NCBI GenBank assembly: GCA_022865305.1
Contig: JALHSP010000147.1
Span: 1-64,000 of the forward strand
Direction of reading: 5' to 3'
DNA from: Bacteroidales bacterium
Lineage (GTDB): Bacteria; Bacteroidota; Bacteroidia; Bacteroidales; VadinHA17
Length of the DNA stretch: 64,000 nucleotides
The position numbers and the translations under genes are program-made. Of the stretch, positions 15,523 through 22,933 are shown piece after piece; position 1 is the first letter of the stretch, and the number at the start of each line of letters is the position of its first letter. The notes under the pieces were generated by a model. That model ran no database searches and was not told where the DNA came from. It worked only from the letters and a program-made list of their open reading frames with translations.

Positions 15523-16086
15523 ATGGAAATATACCTGAAAACCCGGGATGAGTGGCGGGAGTGGCTTGAAAAAAACCACACCACAGCAGAAGAAATCTGG
15601 CTCAGATATTATAAAAAGCCTTCAGGCAAGCCCCGGATTCCTTATATTGATGCGGTTGAAGAGGCACTGTGCTTCGGGTGGATTGACGGGAAGATCAAAA
15701 GAATAAATGAGGATTATTTTATTCAAAGATTCACTCCCCGCCGTCCAGGCAGCCGATGGTCAAAATACAATATTGAAAGAATACAAAAGCTTATTAAGGA
15801 AGGACGTATGAAGCAATCCGGACTGGAAGCTTACAGACAGGCACTTGAAAAACCTGCACTTATTTATTATAACAGGAGTGATGGCGACCCGGAAATACCT
15901 GGGGATCTTAAGAAAGAAATCGGGAAGAACAAAACTGCGACAGAAAATTTTATGAACTTCTCTCAGTCAGCCCGCAGGATATATATAGAATGGCTGAACA
16001 GCGCTAAAAAACCTGAAACCCGGCCAAGGCGCATTGCTAAAATAGTTGAATTTGCAGAAAAGAACTTAAAGCCCGGAATGATGTAG
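15523..16086 (+). CDS. YdeI/OmpD-associated family protein
   Basis: The product has 187 residues. The N-terminal half has the family patterns WREWLEKNHTTAEEIWLRYYKK, YIDAVEEALCFGWIDGKIKRI and FTPRRPGSRWSKYNIERIQKLIKEGRM; the C-terminal half has FMNFSQSARRIYIEWLNSAKKPETRPRRI. The fold is a small cytoplasmic domain linked in some bacteria to resistance to cationic peptides or bacteriocins; the biochemical role is not settled. It follows the ABC permease by 12 bases and may be cotranscribed. Confidence 0.85.
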   Translation: MEIYLKTRDEWREWLEKNHTTAEEIWLRYYKKPSGKPRIPYIDAVEEALCFGWIDGKIKRINEDYFIQRFTPRRPGSRWSKYNIERIQKLIKEGRMKQSGLEAYRQALEKPALIYYNRSDGDPEIPGDLKKEIGKNKTATENFMNFSQSARRIYIEWLNSAKKPETRPRRIAKIVEFAEKNLKPGMM

Positions 16087-16090
16087 ATTG

Positions 16091-16142
16091 TTGTCTTGCA
16101 GGTCATGCAAGTCATGTAAAACTGGCAAGACCGGCAAGACAA
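16091..16142. repeat. 9-bp inverted repeat around small direct repeats
   Basis: TTGTCTTGC (16091-16099) and GCAAGACAA (16134-16142) are exact inverted copies, and the interior repeats the words GTCATG and GGCAAGACC. It follows the YdeI-like gene by four bases and precedes the glycosyltransferase, so it may be a weak terminator or attenuator; no T-run follows. Confidence 0.4.
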
Positions 16143-16184
16143 ACTTCTCGTCAAAGATTCATCCGTTTTTATTACATTTATCCC

Positions 16185-17339
16185 ATGCCAGCTTTGGACC
16201 ATAAAACACGCGTAGTATTCTCTGTGACTAATTGCATCTGTCATGACCAGAGAGTGCTGAAAATTGCAGAAACTGTAAGCAAATCAGGTTGCGAAATCAC
16301 AATAATCGGAAGAAGATCAGGCGATTGCTGTAATTCTGATTCTGTTCCATTTAAAACCAGGAGATTCAGAATGATCTTCAAAAAAGGATTCCTTTTTTAC
16401 AAATTTTTTAATATCAGGCTTCTCTTTTTTCTTCTGCTAAATAAAAATGATCTTCTTGTCGCCAATGATCTTGATACCTTACTTCCTAATTTCATTGTTT
16501 CCAAACTTAAAAGAATACCGCTCGTTTATGATTCGCATGAATATTTTACAGGTGTCGCGGAAATTCAGAACAGACCATTTGTAAAGTGGGTCTGGAAAAC
16601 AATTGAAAAGATGATATTTCCTCACCTAAAATATGTCATGACTGTAAGCGATTCAATTGCAATACAATATGAAAATGAGTATGGGATAAAACCTGTGACT
16701 GTCAGAAACTGTTCAAAATTGGCAACCGGTATTAACAGTTATTCCCGCGAAGAATTAAATGTTGACAGAGAACATTTGCTGCTGATCTTACAGGGTACTG
16801 GTATTAATATTGACAGGGGAGGAGAAGAGTTGATTGAGGCTATCAGAATGACAGAAAATGTTTCGTTGTTTGTCATCGGGTCAGGGGATGTTCTGCCGGT
16901 ATTAAGAGAAAAAGTAAGGTCATTCAATATTTCAGACAGGGTCAGATTCATTCCGAAACTGCGTTGGGAGGTGCTTATGCGGTACACAAGGTCTGCCGAT
17001 GCCGGGTTGAGCCTCGATAAGGATACAAATCTCAACTACCGTTTCAGTCTTCCAAATAAGTTGTTCGATTATATATCAGCTGGTATCCCTGTTATTGCAG
17101 GAAATCTTCCGGAGGTAAGTAAAATTATACTTGATTATGGATGTGGACTGATTATTCCAGATATAAATGCGAATGAGATCGCCGGTGTGCTTAAAAATCT
17201 TTCGGGTAACAGGGAGTCGCTGAATGAACTTAAACGGAATGCCCAAAAAGCATCTGAATATTTAAACTGGAAGAATGAATCCGAACGCGTGAGAGATTTC
17301 TATAGACAGATAATTAAACCAGATTTTCTTATGCAATAA
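16185..17339 (+). CDS. Glycosyltransferase family 4-like protein
   Basis: The product has 384 residues with a two-lobed GT-B layout. The N-terminal lobe has VVFSVTNCICHDQRVLKIAE, NDLDTLLPNFIV and LVYDSHEYF. The C-terminal lobe has LLILQGTGINIDRGGEELIEA, VRFIPKL, and the nucleotide-sugar binding region SADAGLSLDKD...FSLPNKLFDYISAGIPVIAG. These are GT4 hallmarks; donor and acceptor cannot be told. It likely adds sugar to a surface polysaccharide or lipid. No other polysaccharide genes are nearby. The next gene starts five bases after its stop. Confidence 0.87.
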   Translation: MPALDHKTRVVFSVTNCICHDQRVLKIAETVSKSGCEITIIGRRSGDCCNSDSVPFKTRRFRMIFKKGFLFYKFFNIRLLFFLLLNKNDLLVANDLDTLLPNFIVSKLKRIPLVYDSHEYFTGVAEIQNRPFVKWVWKTIEKMIFPHLKYVMTVSDSIAIQYENEYGIKPVTVRNCSKLATGINSYSREELNVDREHLLLILQGTGINIDRGGEELIEAIRMTENVSLFVIGSGDVLPVLREKVRSFNISDRVRFIPKLRWEVLMRYTRSADAGLSLDKDTNLNYRFSLPNKLFDYISAGIPVIAGNLPEVSKIILDYGCGLIIPDINANEIAGVLKNLSGNRESLNELKRNAQKASEYLNWKNESERVRDFYRQIIKPDFLMQ

Positions 17340-17344
17340 AATAA

Positions 17345-17989
17345 ATGGATAAACTTGAATTAATAAAAAAAACGTTTCCTTTCCTGGAGAAAGAGCTGAT
17401 TGAAGAAATTTCTAAGGTCTCCTCTCTTATTAATCTTAAGTCAGATCAAAGCATTCTTGGCGAAGGAGATTATATTAAATCCTTCCCGATGGTCATAGGA
17501 GGCTGTCTTAGAGTTGTTCGTTTGTCTGATGACGGGAATGAATTACTACTTTATTACCTCAATCAGGGCGAGATTTGCAGTATGTCGCTCACATGTTGTA
17601 TGGGACTTCAGAAAAGCAATATTAAAATGATTGCAGAGGAGGATTCTTTAGTCCTGACTATTCCTGTTGACAAACCCGAAAAATGGATGTCGGAGTATAA
17701 AACATGGAAAGAGTTTATGATGTACTCCTACAGAAAGCGTTTTGAAGAACTTCTAGATACAATTGATTCAATCGCATTTATGAAACTTGATGACAGGTTA
17801 ATCCGGTTTTTTGAGGACAGATATCGGTCAATAGGAAAAACAATCTTCAATGGGACACACCTGGAGATTGCTTTGCAGTTAAATACTTCCAGAGAAGTTA
17901 TTTCACGTCTTCTGCGGAAACTTGAGAAACAGTCATTAGTAATAACAGAAAGAAATTCAATTGATTATACTGCATTAGTAAAAAAATAG
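17345..17989 (+). CDS. Crp/Fnr-family transcriptional regulator
   Basis: The product has 214 residues. Residues about 25-120 form the cyclic-nucleotide-binding-like beta barrel (ILGEGDYIKSFPMVIGGCLRVVR, GNELLLYYLNQGEICSMSLTCCMG), and residues about 150-205 the winged helix (HLEIALQLNTSREVISRLLRKLEKQSLV). Cysteines in the sensor (GGCLR, CSMSLTCCMG) occur in this Bacteroidota subgroup, which I recall beside DUF6132, thioredoxin, rhodanese and ferredoxin genes; the signal is not established. A perfect palindrome, a likely operator, lies eight bases after its stop codon. Confidence 0.88.
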   Translation: MDKLELIKKTFPFLEKELIEEISKVSSLINLKSDQSILGEGDYIKSFPMVIGGCLRVVRLSDDGNELLLYYLNQGEICSMSLTCCMGLQKSNIKMIAEEDSLVLTIPVDKPEKWMSEYKTWKEFMMYSYRKRFEELLDTIDSIAFMKLDDRLIRFFEDRYRSIGKTIFNGTHLEIALQLNTSREVISRLLRKLEKQSLVITERNSIDYTALVKK

Positions 17990-17997
17990 TTCGTTCT

Positions 17998-18011
17998 GTG
18001 ACTTAAGTCAC
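17998..18011. promoter_or_regulatory. Perfect 14-bp palindrome, candidate Crp/Fnr operator
   Basis: GTGACTTAAGTCAC equals its own reverse complement. It lies between the Crp/Fnr gene and the DUF6132 gene, 45 bases before the latter's ATG at 18057. The TGAC...GTCA halves have the size and spacing expected for a dimeric helix-turn-helix regulator. Assignment to the neighbouring regulator is inference from position. Confidence 0.6.
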
Positions 18012-18056
18012 TGACCAGATTTCCCTATGCAATCATCTTTGCATCAAAATCGGGAT

Positions 18057-18281
18057 ATGAAAGAATTTATTAAAAAGCACATTTTAGTAATTATATTTTC
18101 TGCTGCAGGAGCACTTGCAGGGTTTCTGTATTGGAAATTTGTCGGTTGCCTGTCAGGAACATGTGTTATTAAATCGGTCTGGTATCTCAGTACTCTATAT
18201 GGTTTAGGATTAGGCTGGATTCTTGGAGAACTCACGGAAGAGGTAATTCTTAAATTCAAAAAGCAAAAAAAATATGAATGA
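18057..18281 (+). CDS. DUF6132 small membrane protein
   Basis: The product has 74 residues from the ATG at 18057 (MKEFIKKHILVIIFSAAGAL); an ATG ten codons upstream is open but lies close to the operator and breaks the usual short N-terminus. Two membrane helices flank a conserved YWKFVGCLSGTCVIKS with two cysteines, the pattern I recall for DUF6132. It sits in the Crp/Fnr cluster and its end overlaps the broken thioredoxin gene by eight bases. Its cysteine pair and neighbours suggest a redox or sulfur role, unproven. Confidence 0.8.
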   Translation: MKEFIKKHILVIIFSAAGALAGFLYWKFVGCLSGTCVIKSVWYLSTLYGLGLGWILGELTEEVILKFKKQKKYE

Positions 18282-18533
18282 GCATTTTAATGAAATGATC
18301 AGGGGTAAGGTACCTGTATTAGTTGATTTTTCAGCAGAATGGAAGATAAGCTCAGAATACTTAAGATTGATGTTGACAGAAACATGGAACTGGCTTACAA
18401 GTATAATATCCGTAGCATTCCGACCCTGATGCTGTTCCAGGACGGCAGGACTAAGTGGTCGGGAACAGGAGTTGTAACCTCAGATTATCTTGAAAATGTT
18501 ATTAACAATAATTGCTATATCATTACTAATTAA
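18274..18533 (+). pseudogene. Thioredoxin gene broken by loss of the active site
   Basis: From the ATG at 18274 the frame reads MNEHFNEMIRGKVPVLVDFSAEW, the start of a thioredoxin up to the Trp of WC..C. It then continues out of frame and stops at 18427. In another frame, starting immediately after that Trp, the sequence reads EDKLRILKIDVDRNMELAYKYNIRSIPTLMLFQDG, the second half of a thioredoxin with its cis-proline IPT. About 20 residues including the CxxC are missing, and the two halves are out of frame, so a deletion has removed the catalytic site. Overlap with DUF6132 and the downstream ferredoxin show that it belonged to the operon. Confidence 0.8.
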
Positions 18534-18541
18534 GAAGTTCT

Positions 18542-18739
18542 ATGAATTCAATAGGAATAGAGGCAAATCGTTGTCCTCAAAATCATTTTTGTCCGGTTAT
18601 AAATGTTTGTCCTGCCGGTGCTATTTCACAAAAAAGTCCGTTCAGCGCACCTGAAATAGATGAAGACAAATGTACTGCCTGCGGAAAATGTACAAAGTAT
18701 TGTGGTTTCAAAGCATTCTACATGAAACAGGCAAAGTAG
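18542..18739 (+). CDS. Small 4Fe-4S ferredoxin-like protein
   Basis: The product has 65 residues with seven cysteines: Cys11, 17 and 23 in RCPQNHFCPVINVCPAGA, and Cys44, 47, 50 and 54 in KCTACGKCTKYCGF. The second group is a ferredoxin motif except that the usual Pro after the last Cys is Gly. Seven rather than eight cysteines leaves the second cluster incomplete or differently ligated. It starts eight bases after the broken thioredoxin and closes the Crp/Fnr-linked group. Electron partner unknown. Confidence 0.8.
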   Translation: MNSIGIEANRCPQNHFCPVINVCPAGAISQKSPFSAPEIDEDKCTACGKCTKYCGFKAFYMKQAK

Positions 18740-18828
18740 AATTAAGTTATCTCTGTCAGAGTTTTTTTTTGTCAAATAAAATGCTATTTTTCGGACCGAA
18801 AATAAGAATAATTAAAAAATACCTCATC

Positions 18829-20313
18829 ATGAAAAGCAATCGCCGTGATTTTTTTAAAACTGCAACATTTGCCGGGGCAGGAGCAATGACCGGCAGCCTG
18901 CTGTCGGGCTGTACACCCAAAGAAGCTGAGTCAAACCTTGCGGTAATACTGGAATCTGTAAAGAAATCTCATTCACAGAAGTTTAACATGTCGGGATATG
19001 CAGCTCCCGCACTTCCTGTCGTAAGAGTTGGCTTTATAGGAGTGGGAGACAGGGGTAGTGGTGCTGTTGAACGATTATCCAATATTGAGGGCGTTGAAAT
19101 TAAAGCATTAGGTGACCTCAGGCCTGCCGCGGTAGCCGGTTCACAAAAATATCTATCAAGTATCGGAAGACCAGCAACTCAGGAATTCTCAGGAGATGAC
19201 AATGTATGGAAAAAACTGGCTGAATTACCCGACCTTGATCTTATATATATCTGTACTCCATGGGTATGGCATACCCAGATGGCAGTCTATGCCATGGAAA
19301 ACGGAAAGCACGTAGTATGTGAAGTTCCGATTGCCCGCACTATTGATGAGGCATGGCAGCTTGTTGAAACATCAGAAAGGACGAAAAAGCATTGTATGAT
19401 GCTTGAAAACTGCTGCTACGATTTCTTTGAGCTGCTGACTCTTAATATGGCACGTCAGGGTATGTTTGGAGATATTATTCATGGTGAAGGTGCTTATATC
19501 CATAATCTTCTGGGAATGAACTTCAGAAAACCACAGGACGATAAGCAGGCTGACGGAGCATATACTGGTATGTGGAGACTCAGAGAAAATGCAACCAGGA
19601 ATGGCAACCTTTATCCGACTCACGGATTAGGCCCTATCTGCCAGGTGATGAATATCAACCGGGGCGATAAGATGGATTATCTCTCGTCAATGTCAACATT
19701 CGATTTTACCATGAGTCCCAGGGAGAAGGAGCTTTCATTAAATGATCCTTTTTATGCAGAATGGAAAGTTGCTGAGTTCAGGGGCAATATGAACACCACA
19801 CTGGTAAAGACCACGCTTGGAAAGACAATTATGATCCAGCATGATGTGTCATCCACTCAGCCTTATTCAAGAATCCATCTTGTAAAAGGAACGCAGGGTA
19901 TGGCACGTAAATATCCCAATCAGATGATAGCACTGGGTGAGAGCTGGGCTAATGACGATGAAATGAAAGCGATTTCTGAAAAATTTACACCTGAGATCGT
20001 TAGAAGGGTAGGTGACATGGCAAGAAAAGTAGGTGGTCATGGTGGTATGGACTTTATCATGGACTGGCGTATGATCGATTGTCTGAGAAACGGTTTACCG
20101 TTAGACCAGGATGTTTATGACGGAGCGCTCTGGAGTTCCATTGGACCTTTAAGCGAGTGGTCAGTAGTAAACAGATCACAATCGATTGATATTCCTGATT
20201 TTACCGGAGGCTCATGGAAGACCAACAAGCCTCACGGGATCAATCTGGAGACTGGGGGAACAACAAAAGTGCTTGAGGTGAAGGAAGTTGCCGCGGAAAT
20301 GCAGCTTAATTAA
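18829..20313 (+). CDS. GH109-type NAD-dependent glycosidase (Gfo/Idh/MocA fold), Tat-exported
   Basis: The product has 494 residues from the ATG at 18829. The Tat signal is NRRDFFKTATFAGAGAMTG with a possible lipobox LLSGC. The Rossmann part reads RVGFIGVGDRGSGAVERL. Strings typical of GH109 follow: GKHVVCEVPIA, MMLENCCYDFFELLTLNMARQG, HGEGAYIHNL and NLYPTHGLGP. GH109 enzymes (alpha-N-acetylgalactosaminidases) cleave by NAD-dependent oxidation and elimination. Upstream frames read through from the ferredoxin but lack any signal sequence, so the Tat start is chosen. Its tail overlaps the convergent ggt by four bases. Confidence 0.88.
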   Translation: MKSNRRDFFKTATFAGAGAMTGSLLSGCTPKEAESNLAVILESVKKSHSQKFNMSGYAAPALPVVRVGFIGVGDRGSGAVERLSNIEGVEIKALGDLRPAAVAGSQKYLSSIGRPATQEFSGDDNVWKKLAELPDLDLIYICTPWVWHTQMAVYAMENGKHVVCEVPIARTIDEAWQLVETSERTKKHCMMLENCCYDFFELLTLNMARQGMFGDIIHGEGAYIHNLLGMNFRKPQDDKQADGAYTGMWRLRENATRNGNLYPTHGLGPICQVMNINRGDKMDYLSSMSTFDFTMSPREKELSLNDPFYAEWKVAEFRGNMNTTLVKTTLGKTIMIQHDVSSTQPYSRIHLVKGTQGMARKYPNQMIALGESWANDDEMKAISEKFTPEIVRRVGDMARKVGGHGGMDFIMDWRMIDCLRNGLPLDQDVYDGALWSSIGPLSEWSVVNRSQSIDIPDFTGGSWKTNKPHGINLETGGTTKVLEVKEVAAEMQLN

Positions 20314-21998
20314 TAGCCCGCTGCCTGTCCGTCTTTACGGGATTCCGAGGCACCAAACCATACTTTATTCTTTTCATCCCACATAATTGCCTGGTACCCG
20401 CCGTATCCACCAAGGTCCCACTGGACTTTATGTCCCATTATCATAAGCTTCTGTATGACCTCCCAACGAAAACCATTCTCAAGAAGAAGAGTACCACCGT
20501 CAGTCATCGCCTCACCTGTTGGTTCAGATGACCCGATATGATGCATTCTTGGAGCGTCACCTGCTTCCTGCAAATTCATTTTAAAATCGACCAGATTAAC
20601 CACAATCTGCACATGTCCCTGTGGTTGCATATCACCCCCCATGACGCCAAAGCTTATCCACGGCTTGCCGTTTCTGGTAATAAAAGCCGGGATGATTGTA
20701 TGAAATGGTCTCTTACCAGGAGCATATACATTTGCATGTCCCGGTGCAAGACTGAACATTTCTCCCCTGTCCTGCAGAATGAAACCGAGACCTGTCGGAC
20801 ACATACCGGAACCCATACCCCGGTAGTTACTCTGGATAAGCGAAACCATGTTACCATACCTGTCTGCAACAGTAAGATAAATGGTATTACCAGCTTCAAT
20901 TATTCCGGCATCATATGTCCTTGCTGCTTTTTCCGTATCGATAAGTTTACGACGTTCTGCTGCATATTTCTTTGATATAAGCTGACTCACAGGAACAGAA
21001 CTGAAACGCGGATCTGTATAATATTTTGCGCGGTCTTCGAATGCCAGTTTTTTTGCTTCAGTGAAAATATGTATGTAATCTGCCGATCCGAATCCCATGG
21101 AAGCAATATCATAACCTTCAAGGATATTCAGCATCTGCAGAGCGGCAATACCCTGCCCGTTTGGCGGGAGTTCCCATACCTCATAACCACGATAGGTTGT
21201 ACTGACAGGTTCTACCCATTCAGAATTGTGGCGGGCCAGGTCATCATAGGTAAGGAATCCTCCCTGTTTTTTCATAAAAGCATCAATACTTCGTGCAATG
21301 GTTCCCCTGTAGAATTCATTCCGGCCTCCCGCTACTATTTTTTCAAGTGTATTTGCGAGCATAGGATTCCTGAATATTTCACCTTTTGCAGGAGCTTTGC
21401 CGTCCTTCATGTAAACTTCTATAATATTAGGATACTCCTTGAGAGCCTTTGTTCCCCTGTCGAGATAAAATGCTATTACTTCAGTTACGGGGAATCCATC
21501 TCTTGCATAGCTAATTGCCGGAGCAAGAATATCTTTCATCGGGAGACGCCCGAACATGTCATGCATTTCATACCAGCCGTCAACGCATCCCGGAACTGAA
21601 ACGGGAAGCGGGCCACGTGAAGGAATGAACTCATATCCATGCTCTTTAAAGTATTCAAGCTTTAGTGAACGCGGCGATCTGCCACTTGCATTCAGGCCGT
21701 AAAGCTTATCTTTATCGGCACTCCATATTAGTGCGAAGAGGTCTCCTCCTATACCACTCCCGGTTGGCTCAACTACACCAAGAACTGCATTTGCAGCAAT
21801 TGCAGCATCGATCGCGTTACCTCCTTTTTTAAGGATATCGAGTGCTGCCTGAGTGGCCAGAGGCTGACTTGTTGCAGCCATACCGTTGCGGGCTATAACT
21901 TCGGACCTGGTGGTAAAATCGTGTCCTGTAATCCTGTCCTGTGAAAAGGCAAAAGCAGGAACCAAAATGCTAATAATAATGACAAGCAATCCTTTCAT
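20310..21998 (-). CDS. ggt: Gamma-glutamyltransferase
   Basis: The product has 562 residues from the ATG at 21998 (MKGLLVIIISILVPAFAFS, a signal peptide); two ATGs slightly upstream are open. The large subunit begins GMAATSQPLATQAALDILKKGGNAIDAAIA, and the glutamyl-binding region is GSGIGGDLFALIW. The processing and catalytic threonine lies in NTIYLTVADRYGN (residue 372), followed by GSGMCPTGLGF. Such enzymes self-cleave into two chains in the periplasm and hydrolyse or transfer gamma-glutamyl groups of glutathione and related peptides. It follows the AlkD-like gene by about 40 bases on the same strand. Confidence 0.93.
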   Translation of the reverse strand: MKGLLVIIISILVPAFAFSQDRITGHDFTTRSEVIARNGMAATSQPLATQAALDILKKGGNAIDAAIAANAVLGVVEPTGSGIGGDLFALIWSADKDKLYGLNASGRSPRSLKLEYFKEHGYEFIPSRGPLPVSVPGCVDGWYEMHDMFGRLPMKDILAPAISYARDGFPVTEVIAFYLDRGTKALKEYPNIIEVYMKDGKAPAKGEIFRNPMLANTLEKIVAGGRNEFYRGTIARSIDAFMKKQGGFLTYDDLARHNSEWVEPVSTTYRGYEVWELPPNGQGIAALQMLNILEGYDIASMGFGSADYIHIFTEAKKLAFEDRAKYYTDPRFSSVPVSQLISKKYAAERRKLIDTEKAARTYDAGIIEAGNTIYLTVADRYGNMVSLIQSNYRGMGSGMCPTGLGFILQDRGEMFSLAPGHANVYAPGKRPFHTIIPAFITRNGKPWISFGVMGGDMQPQGHVQIVVNLVDFKMNLQEAGDAPRMHHIGSSEPTGEAMTDGGTLLLENGFRWEVIQKLMIMGHKVQWDLGGYGGYQAIMWDEKNKVWFGASESRKDGQAAGY

Positions 21999-22039
21999 AG
22001 ACATCTCATTAATATACAAAGGTAAAAAAACAAAGCAGA

Positions 22040-22747
22040 CTATTTAGACATTGCCTTTACTTTTAGCTCCCGAGGCATTTTCTCGATAGCATATCTTAAT
22101 GAGGTTCTGGGCATTGTTGCCTTCTTGCTGATAACATATTCAAACACTTCTTCCAGATGAGCCTGGCTTGCTACCTTGAGCATCCAGCCATAACCTTTTT
22201 GTACCATATCTTCTTTATCAGAATGCAGAATATCAGCTATTTCGAAAATATCCTTAAGAAATTTACCTTTCCGCGCAGGAACGATCAGTGAGACAGCCGA
22301 AGCGCGCCGGACCCAACGGTTACCGGATTTTGCCCATTTTTTCAAACCGGATAAAAATGAAGGGTACATTTCAATAAAAGTACCGACGGTATGGTTACAA
22401 AGTGTATCGCATGATGCCCAGTTGCTTACATAATCATTCACCCACCTTTCAAAAGTGCTGAAATCTTCAGGTGTGTATTGCTTCCTGACGTTATATGACC
22501 ATATACATGCAATGCCTGCTTCCTCGAGGAAGCCCGATTTCCATAAATCCTCGCACATTGAAAAGATATGCGATTTTGACTTGTCGGAAATTGTTCTGTA
22601 GTAATCTCTGCTGACCCGGGTAACAACCGCAGATTTAATGCCATACAGTTTGATATTTTCTTTAAAAAACCTTTCACCCTGAAGCCTGGTTTGTTCATCA
22701 GCCAGGTTTCTGAGTTCAGTTCTGATATTTTCCGGAATGGATTTCAT
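22040..22747 (-). CDS. AlkD-like DNA alkylation repair protein (HEAT-like)
   Basis: The product has 235 residues built of alpha-helical HEAT-like repeats. The motif NWASCDTLCNH places Trp110 and Asp114 where AlkD has its DNA-contacting Trp and catalytic Asp, and RWVRRASAVSLIVPARKGKF and MVQKGYGWMLKVAS follow as in the family. AlkD-type glycosylases remove N3- and N7-alkylpurines without base flipping. First gene of a likely two-gene unit with ggt, though no functional link is obvious. Confidence 0.87.
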   Translation of the reverse strand: MKSIPENIRTELRNLADEQTRLQGERFFKENIKLYGIKSAVVTRVSRDYYRTISDKSKSHIFSMCEDLWKSGFLEEAGIACIWSYNVRKQYTPEDFSTFERWVNDYVSNWASCDTLCNHTVGTFIEMYPSFLSGLKKWAKSGNRWVRRASAVSLIVPARKGKFLKDIFEIADILHSDKEDMVQKGYGWMLKVASQAHLEEVFEYVISKKATMPRTSLRYAIEKMPRELKVKAMSK

Positions 22748-22927
22748 AATTCTTTTTCTTAAGATCCGTTTATCTGTGTTAATCTGCGCAATCTGCAGGA
22801 AAATTCTTTATGTTTCCCGCTGATGCCGCTGATTTTCGCAGATTTTTAATGTCACTAATTTCAGAAAAAATACTGAAGATTATATCCCTTTTTAATACTT
22901 TAGCATCATATTAATAAATCAATTTTC
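22748..22927. repeat. Spacer with imperfect ATCTGCG/CGCAGAT repeats
   Basis: Between two divergent genes the sequence carries ATCTGTGTTAATCTGCGCAA, then AATCTGCAGG, and on the right CCCGCTGATGCCGCTGATTT followed by TCGCAGATT. The words on the two sides are inverted relative to each other. I remember similar wordy intergenic repeats in Bacteroidota genomes. A TACTTTAG that could serve as a -7 element for the M49 gene lies at 22896. Confidence 0.45.
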
Positions 22928-22933
22928 ATGACT

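Noticed and set aside
18670-18828. N-terminal extension of the GH109-like protein
   Set aside because: The frame overlaps the ferredoxin gene and the added residues would bury the Tat signal; the ATG at 18829 is the natural start.
21069-21599. Plus-strand frame of 176 codons opposite ggt
   Set aside because: It is antisense to a conserved gene, lacks family features, and its cysteine/histidine-rich composition is that of a shadow frame.
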